Origin: Ustilago trichophora
Taxonomy: Eukaryota > Basidiomycota > Ustilaginomycetes > Ustilaginales > Ustilaginaceae
Length of the DNA: 64,000 nt
Reading direction: 5' to 3'
NCBI GenBank assembly: GCA_900323505.1
Contig: OOIN01000029.1
Location: 372,001 to 436,000 of the forward strand
Shown: positions 38,340 to 49,014 of the stretch, piece by piece
How the letters are laid out: the number at the start of each line of letters is the position of its first letter
Numbering within the stretch: position 1 is the first letter of the stretch
The notes under the pieces: generated by a model
The model's database searches: none
What the model was told of the DNA's origin: nothing
Seen by the model: only the letters and a program-made list of their open reading frames with translations
Made by a program: the position numbers and the translations under genes

Positions 38340-39641
38340 ATGACAATCAAAGGCCTGGACGGTTCCGCCAACTCTGCGGCCTCAGCGCACAAACCCGCTC
38401 ACTTCACCCTCGAGCACCTCATTCGACCCAACATTCTCTCTCTCGAACCCTACCGTTGTGCACGAGACGACTATCAATCAGGAATCCTACTCGATGCCAA
38501 CGAGAACTCTCTCGGTCACTCTCTTCCACCCAAATCTTCCATCCCTCACAATCCCGGCAACCCCTCCGGTTCGGATTCCACCCCCGTAGCCGCTTCCGAA
38601 TCGGACGACCCGCTTTCTCTCAACCGCTACCCTGATCCTGGGCTGTTTGGCATCAAATCTTCCCTTGCACAGCTTCGAGATGTGCCCAATAACGCATTTG
38701 TCTTTCTCGGCGTGGGCAGTGATGAAGTTCTCGATCTTGTGCAGAGGGTTTGCTGTCGTCCTGGCAAGGATAAGATTTTGATCTGTCCCCCTACTTATGG
38801 AATGTATAGCGTTTGCGCCGCAGTCAACGATTTGGAAGTTGTCAAAGTTCCCCTCATTACCCAAGGTGGGGAATTCGCTTTGGATGTAGAGGCGGTCAAC
38901 AAGAAACTTGCCGAAGATCCCGATATCAAAATCACCTTCATCTGCTCTCCAGGCAACCCTACAGGAACCCTCATCGCTCCTTCCGAGGTGAGAAAGGTTC
39001 TCGACAATCCAAACTATAAAGGTTTGGTGGTTGTGGATGAGGCATATATCGATTTTGCCGAAGAAGAAAAGCGAATGGGTAAGAGGGACGCTAACCAAGT
39101 CGTCTCTGCCGTAAGCCTGGTTCACGAGTATCAGAACGTCATGGTGACTCAGACTTTGTCCAAAGCTTTCGGTCTGGCTGCTATTCGATTGGGAATTGCT
39201 TTCGCCCAACCACCTCTGGTTCAGATCATGAACAACACAAAGGCACCTTATAACATTTCTTCCCCCACTGCACACCTCGCATCTCTCGCTCTTTCTCCCA
39301 AGGGTATCGACACGATGAGGAAAAACGTTCAGACGCTTATCCGAAATCGAGACCAGCTCATCGCTGCATTGAAGACGCTGCCTGGTGCAGGCGACATTTT
39401 GGGTGCCAACGAAGCCAACTTTGTTCTCGTTCAGATGCTCGATTTGGAAACTCGATCAAAGCCTAGCAACGAGGTAGCCCAGATGGTTTATAAGCGAATG
39501 GCAGAGGAGATGGGTCTGGTAGTGAGAAACAGAGCCAAGGATTTAGGTTGCGCTGGTTGTTTGAGGATCACGGTTGGTACGGAAGAGGAGAACAAGAGGT
39601 GTATCGAGCTGATGAAGGGTTTGCTCGAGGGTGCAAAGTAG
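38340..39641 (+). CDS. HIS5: Histidinol-phosphate aminotransferase
   Basis: Single exon, 433 residues, class I/II PLP-dependent aminotransferase. Motifs in order: N-terminal substrate region ILLDANENSLG (49-59), RYPDP (96-100), GVGSDEVLDLVQRVCC (cofactor phosphate region), CPPTYGMYSVCA, SPGNPTGT (203-210), VVDEAYIDFA (231-240), and the PLP Schiff-base Lys275 in TLSKAFGLAAIRLGIAF. A C-terminal Arg in LRITVGTEEENKRC would bind substrate. Reaction: imidazole acetol phosphate plus glutamate gives histidinol phosphate plus 2-oxoglutarate, in histidine biosynthesis. Two TGACTC elements and a TATA box in the 5' region suggest general amino-acid control; this is inferred. ATG at 38340. Confidence 0.95.
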   Translation: MTIKGLDGSANSAASAHKPAHFTLEHLIRPNILSLEPYRCARDDYQSGILLDANENSLGHSLPPKSSIPHNPGNPSGSDSTPVAASESDDPLSLNRYPDPGLFGIKSSLAQLRDVPNNAFVFLGVGSDEVLDLVQRVCCRPGKDKILICPPTYGMYSVCAAVNDLEVVKVPLITQGGEFALDVEAVNKKLAEDPDIKITFICSPGNPTGTLIAPSEVRKVLDNPNYKGLVVVDEAYIDFAEEEKRMGKRDANQVVSAVSLVHEYQNVMVTQTLSKAFGLAAIRLGIAFAQPPLVQIMNNTKAPYNISSPTAHLASLALSPKGIDTMRKNVQTLIRNRDQLIAALKTLPGAGDILGANEANFVLVQMLDLETRSKPSNEVAQMVYKRMAEEMGLVVRNRAKDLGCAGCLRITVGTEEENKRCIELMKGLLEGAK

Positions 39642-39776
39642 ACCCAAAACCCCGCTTTTAGATGCAGTGCACAGTTGTGTTCTTTCTTATTCTAATGTAC
39701 TTTCTCACTATGGTCAATGAGAGTAGCGCTTTCATGCAGTGATGCAAACCTCTTTTTCCTGTTCGTATTATCTGAG

Positions 39777-39780
<4 letters not shown>

Positions 39781-39816
<36 letters not shown>
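39781..39816. repeat. (AC)n microsatellite
   Basis: About 18 perfect AC units between the convergent 3' ends of HIS5 and the S-formylglutathione hydrolase gene. Confidence 0.95.
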
Positions 39817-39819
<3 letters not shown>

Positions 39820-39904
39820 TTGAGTCGGAAGCAAAGCATCGCATCGCATTACAGTAAATCAAAAAGCCCAACCCACACCTTGAATCGTCGCGCTTGCGCT
39901 TATC

Positions 39905-40911
39905 TTAGGCGTTCAAGAACTTTGCATGGAAAGCGATATGGTCATCGGCAAAAGTTGAGATGAAAAAGTAACTATGATCGTAACCATCCTGCAGTCTGAC
40001 CTGTACAGCATTTTGGTTGAGCCAACCTTTTTGCTGAGCGACCTGTTGGAAGTTTTCCGGAAGCAACTGGTTCTGTTTGTAAAAGTCATCTGCGGTACCG
40101 CTATCGATGAGGATGTTGGGTTGTTCTGTGGTCTCTTTCAGGAGAAGGGTAGCGTCGTACTGTTTTCCTTCTTCTAAGCCGGATTGGAGGTAGCCTTGGA
40201 ATGCTTTTGCGCCCCAGGGACAGGCGGTTGGGTTGCAAATGGGCGAAAAGGCAGAGGAGGAGCGGTATTGTGTGCGGTTTTTGAGGTAGAGAGTAAGAGC
40301 TCCGTGACCGCCCATTGAATGTCCAAAGATTGAGGCTTTGGAAGTGTCCTAGCCCGCATGGACACGTGTGTGCAGAGGAAAAGAAGAAAAAGTGTGTTCG
40401 TTGTCAGTCAGTTTCAGACAAGAGAAACCAGGTTCGCCAAGGGGGGAGGAGGAATAAGAGGATGACTTACGATAGGCAATCCTTCTTCAGCGATCTTTGC
40501 AGGCAACTCCTTCACCACATAATCATACATGTTGTAAGCCTTGTTCCAAGGTTCTTTTGTAGCGTTGACATAGAAGCCAGCTCCGGTTCCAAAGTCGTAA
40601 CTCTCATCCTCGCCCTCTACGCCTGCACCGCGGGGGCTGGTATCGGGAAAGACAAGAGCGATTTGATGTTTTTCGGCAGCATTAAAGAAGCCACCCTTTT
40701 GAGCTGCGTTGTCTTCTGTGCAAGTCAATCCCGAAAGGTAGTACAGCACGGGGACTTTTCGAGAGGAAGAAGCACCACCGGAAAAGGCAACGGAGGAGGG
40801 GAGAAAAACGTTGATGTTCGTTTCGAGGGAAGAAAGGGCAGAAGAGGTGAAGGTGTACTTGGTCAGAATACCTCCGGAGACTTTGTTGCTGGATTTCTTG
40901 GTAAATGCCAT
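39905..40911 (-). CDS. S-formylglutathione hydrolase (esterase D family), two exons
   Basis: Exon 1 40911-40471 (147 codons), intron 40470-40349 (122 nt, GTAAGT donor, CTAG acceptor), exon 2 40348-39905; 294 residues. Alpha/beta hydrolase: VPVLYYLSGLTCTEDN near the oxyanion region, FPDTSPRGAGVEGEDESYDFG, and EPWNKAYNMYDYVVKELPAKI are family signatures. The nucleophile Ser158 sits in GHSMGGHGALTLYLKN, created just after the splice. The acid is an Asp in DSGTADDF (about 234) and the base His272 in DGYDHSYFF. Reaction: hydrolyses S-formylglutathione to formate and glutathione, the second step of glutathione-dependent formaldehyde detoxification. Length is close to the usual 280-300 residues. Convergent with HIS5. 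Confidence 0.94.
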
Positions 40912-41961
40912 GTTGGAATGTAGAAGATTGGGTCGAGGTCGATGTGGTATGTTGGTAGTGGGAGATGAGGGAGGGGGAGGAGATGGGGCAGTGAAGCAGA
41001 GTAGGAGCGAAGAAGCGGGTCGCCGAACAGTGTAGAAACAGTCACGGTGAGGTCAGTGCGCACTTTTCGACCCAGAAGGTGGAGGAAAAAGGGAAATAGG
41101 TACAGTACAGTACAAAAAAGCCGGCATTTCCTCTTTCCCCGCCGACACTTTTGGCTTGATCTCGTGCGGCAAATCTCTTCCGCTTCACTTCGTCATACCT
41201 TTCTCTCAGCATCCACTTCTGATGCTAATGCAGCCGCTGTCGCAATATTCACGCAATAATCTTCTTCACACGCAATGACATATGGAAAGCAAGGTAGGAC
41301 TTCGACTAGGGGAGTGATTTGTACAGGCCCTCGAACACAAAACCAAATCGGGGTGAATCGACACACGACTGATGTTTCTTTTTACTTTTAAGTACGAATC
41401 ACAGCAGCAGAGACCATCTCGTCGGCCGCTTAGCGTGGCTAGACGAGTTGACAGTGCTTGCTTGTTTTGTTTGTTTGTTTGTTTTGGAGATTTTGTTGTG
41501 TGTTTTGTCTTGAAGCCATAATAGCAGTGTCAACTGCCAAAGCATAGGAGTGATAGGAAGGGTAGGAAAGCGGATGAGAATCGTCTGGTCGCAAGAGCCA
41601 AACGAGAAGGGCGCACGCGCATGCGATCCGTAGACGAAGAAAAGGACAAGAGCCGGGGACGATTATTCCGAGATGAGCTGAGCAAAAGGGATGTCAAAGA
41701 ACCTGCCAAGATCTATTAGCCGAACAGAGGATGGATGGGATGGATTCCGCTGAAGCTTGAAGAGTGGGTCCGAAGAGCGGCGTGAGAGAAAACGTCATCC
41801 TCCGCAACAGGCCCAGCCGACGATGGAAAGGGGGAATACAGAGACAAAGGAGAACCATCGCGCGACAGAGATGACCTGCAGAGAGAGGCGATGAAGAAGG
41901 CCGCCACACGCATTCGGAAGTCGAAGCAACGCGTGGGTGGTTTGCTAAAGCGCGAAGATGT
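40912..41961. other. Promoter of the S-formylglutathione hydrolase gene and 3' side of eIF4G
   Basis: About 1.05 kb with no supported gene. A TACAGTACAGTAC cluster lies at about 41100-41113, and a GTTT tetranucleotide run near 41468-41485. Confidence 0.5.
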
Positions 41962-44900
41962 TTATCCTCGTGCAGCGGCAACCTTTTCAAGGAGCTTGTC
42001 CTTGGGGGTTTTGAGGCCTTCTCCTTCAATCTTGCCGGCCAACTCCTCAATCTTCTCCTGCGACAGCTTGGCGCTCACCATAAGATCTGCAACGAAAGTG
42101 TAGATGGCGGGAATGTCGATGGCAGCGTCGTCCAGGAACTCCATGTGTGGCTCGAAGCCCTTGAAGGCACTCTCCTCGTCGAGGTGACCCTCTTCGCTGA
42201 GCTTGGCGAAGAGAGCAGCAACGTTGGCAACGTCCTCCTTCTTCTTCTCAATGGCAGAGCCGACGATCGAGTCAACAAATTGCGATCGTCGCGATGCTGG
42301 CAAAGCGTTGAACGCCTCGACACCCTCGCCGACATCCTTGATCTCGAGGAATTCCTTGATGTCGTTGGTGATCTTGCGCTTGGCCTCCTCGTCCGACATC
42401 TCGGAAGACTTGCCCTCGTCCTCGCCTTCGCCCTCCTCGTCCTTGTCCTCGCCGTCCTCCTTGTCATCAGCGCCAGGAAGAGGCTTGGTGCGGGGAGCGA
42501 GGTTAAGCTTGGGTCGCTGGGGCTCCTCAGCGGGAGCAGCGTCACCTTCGCCAGCCTGGTTAAGCAACGAGAACATGTTGGTCTGCGAGCTGGTGCGGGT
42601 AGGAGGCTGGCTGCCGTCCTCGGATCCCTTGCCCTGGTTCTTCCTGCCGAGCATGGTGGAAGGACCGAACGAAAGAGGCCGCCCCGAAGTGCCACGCTCG
42701 ATCTTGCCAAAGTGCGAAAGATCACCGGCCTTGCTGGGACGCGGTGGTGGTGCAACGCCACCAACGGTGCTCCAGCCATCGGGACCATCGCCACGAGCCT
42801 GACCACGCTTGGAGCCGCCACGTGAGATGGGACCACCTCGGGCACGAGCAGCGTTCTCGGCATCCTTCTGCTGCTGCTGCTTGGCAGCCTCGGCGTGAAT
42901 CTGAGCAATGGTCTTGGGTGCCGAGTTGTCGTGTCGGGGAACCCATCTGGCCTCGCGCAGCTCGATGACGTCGACGAGCATGAATCGCATACGCGAGTTG
43001 ATAGCAGCCTCATTCTTGGACATCTCCTTCATACGCTGGAAGTAGACGTCCATGTGACCACGAGCCTTCTCGGTGTCGAGCAGCTTACCGACGGTGGTCA
43101 TGAGCTTGCAGAGCGACTCGATCTCCTCCTCTTCGGGGTCGGTGGCGTTGGCGAGCAGCTTCTTGATGCAAAGGTGCATGATACGCTCTGTCAACATGCT
43201 AAGCTTGAACAGCTCACCGATGAATCGGACGAGACCAAGACCACGACGCTTGGCCTTCTGGGCCTCGTAGTACTCGTCAGAGAGCAGCTCTGCCTCCTTG
43301 GGAGTGTCGGAGGGCTTCTCGCCACGCTCCTCGGCAGCCTTGGCCTCAGCCTCAGCCTTGTCGTTGCTGTCCTTCTTGGCCTTGTCCTCGGCCTCCTTGG
43401 ATTTGGCAGCAGCGACGGCAGTGTCGCGCTGAGCCCAGCCACGCTCAAAGTCTTCCTGGCAACGGTTGAGCAGGTACTTGCGGAAGAGCGAACCACCAAC
43501 AACGGGCTTGCCATCGGCAGTGCGCAGGCTCTCGTCCTTGACCTCGGGGCTGACCTCCTCCATGAGCTTTCGGCAGAGACGAGCGTACATCTCGGACCAG
43601 GCAGCCTCGTCGGTGGCCTTCTCGAAGATGAGCTGAATGACCTGTCGCAAGGTGCGACCATCGTCCTCGGAAACAGACTTGTTGGCCCACTCGAGGATCT
43701 GGTTCGAGATCGAGTCAAACTTCTCGAGAGTGAGCTTGTTGAGCAAGGCCTTGACCTTTCGCTGCACCATCTCGGGCGAGTCGGCCTTGACAGAGGCACC
43801 TCGGCTCCATCGGTTCTCCGAGTTGGCAAGAGGCACAACCTGGTCGAGAGGGATGGTGGGACCGCCCTTCTCGGGAGGGTTGACTTGAGGACCACGGCTC
43901 GAGTTGGGGTCGCGTTGACGACCACGGTTGCTCTTGGTGCGGCCACTGTTGGGGATACCGGTGCCCATCATATCACGAGAGGGAAGAGCAGTGCTGCCGC
44001 TGCCGGTTCGCGAGAGAGGCTGCGAGCGAGCACCAGCGTTGAACGAGCCCATGACACCGAAGGCACCCATAGTGCCACCACGTGCGCCGGAAGCAGCGGC
44101 AAATCGCTCCTCGCTGGTCTTGGGTGGGTGGCTGAAGGAGCCAATGCCGCCCTTGCCACCGAAGTTGGAAGAGCCGCTGATGCCGAGACCCTGAGCACGG
44201 CCAGGAGCAGCAGGAGGGCCCATAGCCGAAGCACGTCGGTTGAGACGCGAGCTGGCGCCCATGCCGCCGCTCTCCATACCGATCGAGGCGAGTGGTGGCA
44301 GGTCGATGGGCTTCTCAGTGTAGACGTTCATGAACTGCAACAAGAAGTCTCGGTCGTAGCGGAACTTGCCTGGCTCAGCGGACTCGTTGAGCTCTGACTT
44401 GGGCGAGTTGATGTTGCCGGGGTAGCTGACCTTGCTGAAGCTGTCAATGAACTTGGCAGAAGTCAAGGAAGCCGAAGCGCCGGAAGAAGAGCTTTCGGCC
44501 TTGGCGGAGGCGGGAGCGTGCTGGGATGCAGCGGCGCCAGTAGGCTCGGTGGTAACTTTCTTCTTCTTCTCGAGAGCCTCGCTGTCAAGCTTGATGCCGT
44601 TTGAGGCAGCACCGAGGGTGCTGAGCGGCTTGGCGGGGAGACCAGCGAAGCCGGGTGTGCCAGGAGTCCGGGGAGTCTGGGGGAGACCGGGAGTTTTGGG
44701 AGCGTCCTGGCTGGAGGGGGGAACGGAAGAAGCTTCGCGGGCCATGCGCTCGACGTCGGCGACGGAGCTGCGCATGCCGGCGGCGTCCTTGCTCTCACCG
44801 TCCTGGTGCTGCGAAGCCTTCTCGGTATCGATGGGAGCGGGCTTGGACTTGCTCTCCTCGGCAGAAGCCTTGGCCTCAGCAGCAGTGGCGGCAGCAGCAG

Positions 44901-46650
44901 CGTCTGCTTTGGCCTTGGCCTCCTCTTCAGCCTTCTTTGCCTCCTCGGCCGTCTTCTGGGCTTCAGCATCCGCCTTGGCCTTAGCCTCGGCGTCAGCCTT
45001 CTCCCTGTCCTCGCGCTCCTTCTTTTCGGCCTCGGCCTTGGCCTGGGCTTCGGCCTCCTCGGCAGCCTTGCGCTCAGCTGCAGCCTTTTCTTCAGCCTCC
45101 TTCTTGGCAGCGGCTTCCTTGGCAGCAGCCTCATCGTCGGCCTTCTTCTTGGCGTCAGCGGCTTCCTTGGCCTCCTTGTCGTCGTCCTTCTTGTCAGTGT
45201 CGGCATCCTTGCCGCCCTCCTGCTCAGCCTTCTTCCTGGCAGCCTCTTCCTTGCCAGCATGGATGCGGGCCATGAAGGCCTCGGGAGTCTCCATACGAAC
45301 GGGTGTGCTCTTGGCAGGCTGAACGATAGCAGGAGAAGCCCTGGAAATGCTGGGAGAGCTGGTGGCTGAGGCGGGAGCGGTCGACTTTTGCGAAGTGGAA
45401 GGGGTCCTCTGGATGCTCTGAATGTCAACGGCGGCCTGGGTTTCGGGGTTGACGATGCGGATGGCAGCGCTCTGTCTCTTCTGCTGGGGCTCAAACTGAC
45501 GAGCGGCAGGGCTCATGGGGTTGCTGAACGAGTGCGAAGGCGAATGGTGAGCATAGCTGGCAGCAGGGCTGAAGCTTGGTGGGCGAGCACCCTGTTGCTG
45601 ACCAAGCGAGAGTGGCTGGTGCGCGGGCGAGGTGACGCTGCTGTGACCGGCGGAGGGCGAAGGAGGTACGTTTGCGCCTCTGGCCGGCAGCGGTGTGGAA
45701 GGAGCCATGTTGGGGGTGCCAGGAAGACCGTTGGGGCCCATGGGCGAAGAGCCAAGGTTGGCGTGACGAGGCGATCGGGGTGTGCCGGGCATCTCGTACC
45801 CAGGCTGCTGCTGCCAGTGCTGAGGCACGGGCTGGTAACCGTAGCCTGGGTGGTATCCATACTGAGGTGGTGCGTAAGCCATGGGCTGCTGGTGCTGCCA
45901 GGGTCCACCCATGGGCTGCATGGGCTGCATGGGGACAGAGTTGGCCATGTGAGGGGATCGGGGCTGCTGAGGACCTCCTTGTGGGTGAGCGTGGAACTGC
46001 TGGTGAGGAGGAGCCTGACCGGTGATTCTGGAAGCCTGAGCCTGGTGTCCCGAAGGCGAACGCTGAGGCTCAAAGGGCCTGGCACCGGGGTGATGAGGGG
46101 TACCGGATGGCGGCCTCAAGTTGGAAGAGGCATGACGAGCACCGGCTTGAGGAGCAGCAGTCTGTGGGGTGGAGGGAGCGGTGGAAGCTGGAGCAGCGCT
46201 CGACTGGGATGGCGAAGCGGATGAAGCGGATGGGTTGGAAGCAGTAGCCTGAGATGGTGCAGGCGAACCAGAGCCCTGAAAGAGCTTTTGAAAGTCCATG
46301 GACTTTGCGGGTGTGCCGTTGCCCGAGGGAGCAGAGGTGGAGTCGGATTTTCCGCCGGCAAAGCCGATGGTGGTCTTCTTAGACTGAGGGTCCTGAGCAG
46401 CAACGGAGCCAAAGACGGTGGGCTTCTCGCCGTGGAGATGCTGACCGGAGCTGGGCTGAGCTGCGGGAGAAGACGAGAGCATGGCGTTCTGGTCGTGGAC
46501 CGAGCCAAAGTTGATGGCAGCACCGGGTCGGGTGTTGGCAGCACCCTTGGGTAGGCTCACTGCCGACTGTCGGCGAGAGTTTGCATCACCGTTGGGGCCA
46601 GCGGCGGCGACGTTGTTGTTGTTGCCCGCTGGGTTAGATTCACTCGACAT
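41962..46650 (-). CDS. TIF4631: Translation initiation factor eIF4G
   Basis: Single exon, 1562 residues. Order: a disordered Ser/Pro/Gln N-terminus with INFGSVHD, a putative Pab1-binding element. A long Ala/Glu/Lys/Asp charged segment (about 470-620) likely forms a single helix or coiled coil. The eIF4E-binding motif YDRDFLLQF near residue 768 fits YxxxxLL. An RS/RG-rich RNA-binding stretch follows. The MIF4G HEAT domain (about 935-1200, with VQRKVKALLNKLTLEKFDSIS and MYARLCRKLMEE) binds eIF4A. A C-terminal MA3-like helical region lies near 1420-1555 (ITNDIKEFLEIKDVGEGVEAF). Role: scaffold of cytoplasmic eIF4F, joining the cap-binding protein, helicase and poly(A)-binding protein. The MA3 region is unlike yeast eIF4G, which stops after MIF4G. 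Symbol follows yeast. Confidence 0.93.
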   Translation of the reverse strand: MSSESNPAGNNNNVAAAGPNGDANSRRQSAVSLPKGAANTRPGAAINFGSVHDQNAMLSSSPAAQPSSGQHLHGEKPTVFGSVAAQDPQSKKTTIGFAGGKSDSTSAPSGNGTPAKSMDFQKLFQGSGSPAPSQATASNPSASSASPSQSSAAPASTAPSTPQTAAPQAGARHASSNLRPPSGTPHHPGARPFEPQRSPSGHQAQASRITGQAPPHQQFHAHPQGGPQQPRSPHMANSVPMQPMQPMGGPWQHQQPMAYAPPQYGYHPGYGYQPVPQHWQQQPGYEMPGTPRSPRHANLGSSPMGPNGLPGTPNMAPSTPLPARGANVPPSPSAGHSSVTSPAHQPLSLGQQQGARPPSFSPAASYAHHSPSHSFSNPMSPAARQFEPQQKRQSAAIRIVNPETQAAVDIQSIQRTPSTSQKSTAPASATSSPSISRASPAIVQPAKSTPVRMETPEAFMARIHAGKEEAARKKAEQEGGKDADTDKKDDDKEAKEAADAKKKADDEAAAKEAAAKKEAEEKAAAERKAAEEAEAQAKAEAEKKEREDREKADAEAKAKADAEAQKTAEEAKKAEEEAKAKADAAAAATAAEAKASAEESKSKPAPIDTEKASQHQDGESKDAAGMRSSVADVERMAREASSVPPSSQDAPKTPGLPQTPRTPGTPGFAGLPAKPLSTLGAASNGIKLDSEALEKKKKVTTEPTGAAASQHAPASAKAESSSSGASASLTSAKFIDSFSKVSYPGNINSPKSELNESAEPGKFRYDRDFLLQFMNVYTEKPIDLPPLASIGMESGGMGASSRLNRRASAMGPPAAPGRAQGLGISGSSNFGGKGGIGSFSHPPKTSEERFAAASGARGGTMGAFGVMGSFNAGARSQPLSRTGSGSTALPSRDMMGTGIPNSGRTKSNRGRQRDPNSSRGPQVNPPEKGGPTIPLDQVVPLANSENRWSRGASVKADSPEMVQRKVKALLNKLTLEKFDSISNQILEWANKSVSEDDGRTLRQVIQLIFEKATDEAAWSEMYARLCRKLMEEVSPEVKDESLRTADGKPVVGGSLFRKYLLNRCQEDFERGWAQRDTAVAAAKSKEAEDKAKKDSNDKAEAEAKAAEERGEKPSDTPKEAELLSDEYYEAQKAKRRGLGLVRFIGELFKLSMLTERIMHLCIKKLLANATDPEEEEIESLCKLMTTVGKLLDTEKARGHMDVYFQRMKEMSKNEAAINSRMRFMLVDVIELREARWVPRHDNSAPKTIAQIHAEAAKQQQQKDAENAARARGGPISRGGSKRGQARGDGPDGWSTVGGVAPPPRPSKAGDLSHFGKIERGTSGRPLSFGPSTMLGRKNQGKGSEDGSQPPTRTSSQTNMFSLLNQAGEGDAAPAEEPQRPKLNLAPRTKPLPGADDKEDGEDKDEEGEGEDEGKSSEMSDEEAKRKITNDIKEFLEIKDVGEGVEAFNALPASRRSQFVDSIVGSAIEKKKEDVANVAALFAKLSEEGHLDEESAFKGFEPHMEFLDDAAIDIPAIYTFVADLMVSAKLSQEKIEELAGKIEGEGLKTPKDKLLEKVAAARG

Positions 46651-49014
46651 GGGCAGAGATGGACGTCGAGACTCAAAGCAGCATGCAAAGCCGCTTCGGA
46701 TGGAGAGAGCGCGGGTGGTGGTGGTGGTGGTGGTGGAGTTTGTGTTTTGGTGGGAAAGTACTGCTTGAAAGGAAAGTCGAGCAGTAGCGATTGAGAACCG
46801 AAACAGAAGATTGAGAGAAGGAAGAAGCCCTATTCAATCAAACGTCCACGTCGAAAAGCCAGGTTGGGAAAGCCGAGTCGAGTCGGGCGAATGATTCGAT
46901 CCAGACGAGAGCTGAGTCGAAATGAAGGATCCCTTGAGAACGAACAAGGAGCGTTCGACGTTCTTGTTTCCTTGCTATGGAGAGCGAAGGGTGAGAACGA
47001 AGCCGAGATGTGGGTCGGAAAGGGAGAAGGAAAAGAACTCTCCTTACTTTCGTCTGTTGAAGCAGAGTGTCCTTCGAAAACCAAACGAAAGACGACGAGC
47101 TAACCAAGAGGAAAGACCAAAAGGAAGGAAGAGAAAAAGGGGGGAAGAAAGAAGACCTCACTTCGTCAGGAAAGAGGAGGGATGAGGTCGTCTGATAGGT
47201 GATAGGGAGAGAGAGAGAGAGAGAAAAGCGGAGGAGGCGGAGTACGACGACGACGACGACGAGGACAAGCGGAAGAGCCAAATTCCAATATCGTCACATT
47301 CACACGGCAGCAGCCCAGCACATCGCAAAAAGCTGAGCAGAAACAGCAGCAGCACCAGCAGCAGCAGCAACAGTAAAAAGCTCGCCTCAAAAAAAAAAGA
47401 AGCGAAAAACTCAAACACACACTCTCTCGCACCCACAGCGTCACAACTTTCTCCATTGCACCGTTGCGCGCTCTTCAATTTTTAGCCACTCATTCTAACT
47501 CTCTCTTTCTCTCTCCTGCGATCTTCGATCGACGTCTGCCTCAAAGTGTGGCTCGATCATCTATCACTCATACCAGTATTATGTGATGTTCCGATGCTCT
47601 CATACGCTTCTTCCTCTCTGTTATTCAAACAGCTTGTCACAAAATGTATCATCAGATTGAAAATGAAGTAGGCGCACAACTCAAGCGAATCTCAGGAAAG
47701 AAAGGAAAGAAGAAGGGGGGGAAAAATCTTGTCAGAGCGGCGAGCTTCCGAAGAAGCCTCCCTCTCGTTGCTCTCCAAAATTTCCAATTACAAATCAACG
47801 TGGGTTTCTATTCGAATACATCCCCTTTTTTTTCTTTTTCTTTTTCTTTTTCTTTTTTCTATTCAAAATAGAGTGTGACAAATTTGGCCACACACACACA
47901 AGCCGTGCTTTCTTCGCGGATCAGCCGGCTGTGTGTGTGTGTGTGTGTGTGTTGTTCAGTTGACAAAGTCTTCGTGGGAACACCGTCTCTCTCTCCTCCC
48001 TCTCAAGGATCCTCCTGTCTGTCAGCTTTGGTGGGCAAAATGTGGATCAATATGCGGTGAGATATCCTTCTTCATGATGAACCAACTACTCAAGGCTATT
48101 CATGCAGCCTTGTCGATCTCATCTTTCTGTGCTCTCGATGACTCTTCGTCGCTTGTCCTTAGATTCTTGCCTCAAAAGGGTTTCATCTCGAAGCAGCTCA
48201 GCTCACCGATTTCAAGGGAATTCTCTCACGCGTTTCGCCAACATAGGGCGCGCGATAATTCGTCTGTTAGATCACCGTACGCCTCGTAAACTCTTGTTTT
48301 CTTTTTAGCTCTTAGCGCTTGCTTGGTTCTTTTAGATCCAACATCTTTGGTCATTCGTAGTGACGGTCTCTTTGGCTTATCCATCATGTTAGATGCAATA
48401 CAGCTGTCATGTTCCACGCTTTTGGTGGTGACAAGTGTTGATATGGCTACGCTCTCTCTGTCACGTAGCCCTCTCAAACACCAACTCTGACCTTCGATCC
48501 GCTTTTGCCTGCCAAAGACCGGCACTTGCCCCACCGCCGAAGAGGCACTCGCATGCGCCACGTAACAGACCTCTGCGGCGGTGTGGAAGAACTTTTCGGT
48601 GACGTTGACGTTGTTGAACGAAACAAGTAAACGCCAATACGAAGGCTAAAATCGTTCAAGTTCCGTGTCTTTCGCATCCATCTCTGAAGAGTTAAATGGA
48701 CTGGAGTGAAAGAATTGCTGACGAGGGCGCGAGTTCTTGCAAGGTACGTTCCCAAGCGGACCATTTTCTCGCCGACGAGTGAATTCATTTGACTTCGCCG
48801 AGGTTGGTGCCAAGTGGGCGTCTTGTCCCGTCTGCCTTGCACGCTCCAGGGCCGCCGGAGATCCGACTGAGCTTTTCTCACGCCCACCGTTAACTAGCTG
48901 AGCTTTCTTCCCATTCTTCCTCCTCCCCATCACAACATCTGATCGATCCACGATACCTCCATGTCCTTTTTGTAGCAATTATTGGCGAAAAAGCCAAAAC
49001 AAAAAGCAGACCCG
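46651..49014. other. Divergent region eIF4G / membrane protein
   Basis: About 2.4 kb with no supported gene. It is rich in simple sequence: GGT/GTG repeats near 46711-46735, a GA run at 47211-47225, GAC and AGC triplet runs at about 47248-47263 and 47343-47373, TTTTTC repeats at 47825-47858, and a GT run at 47932-47951. The eIF4G leader is probably long. Short ORFs on both strands look like noise. Confidence 0.45.

Noticed and set aside
42895..44397. 500-codon plus-strand ORF opposite eIF4G, and similar frames at 44432-45322
   Set aside because: Low-complexity shadow frames of the eIF4G coding sequence with no motif of their own.
48226..48978. Overlapping minus-strand ORFs upstream of the membrane protein gene
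   Set aside because: Mutually overlapping frames of random composition without family features.
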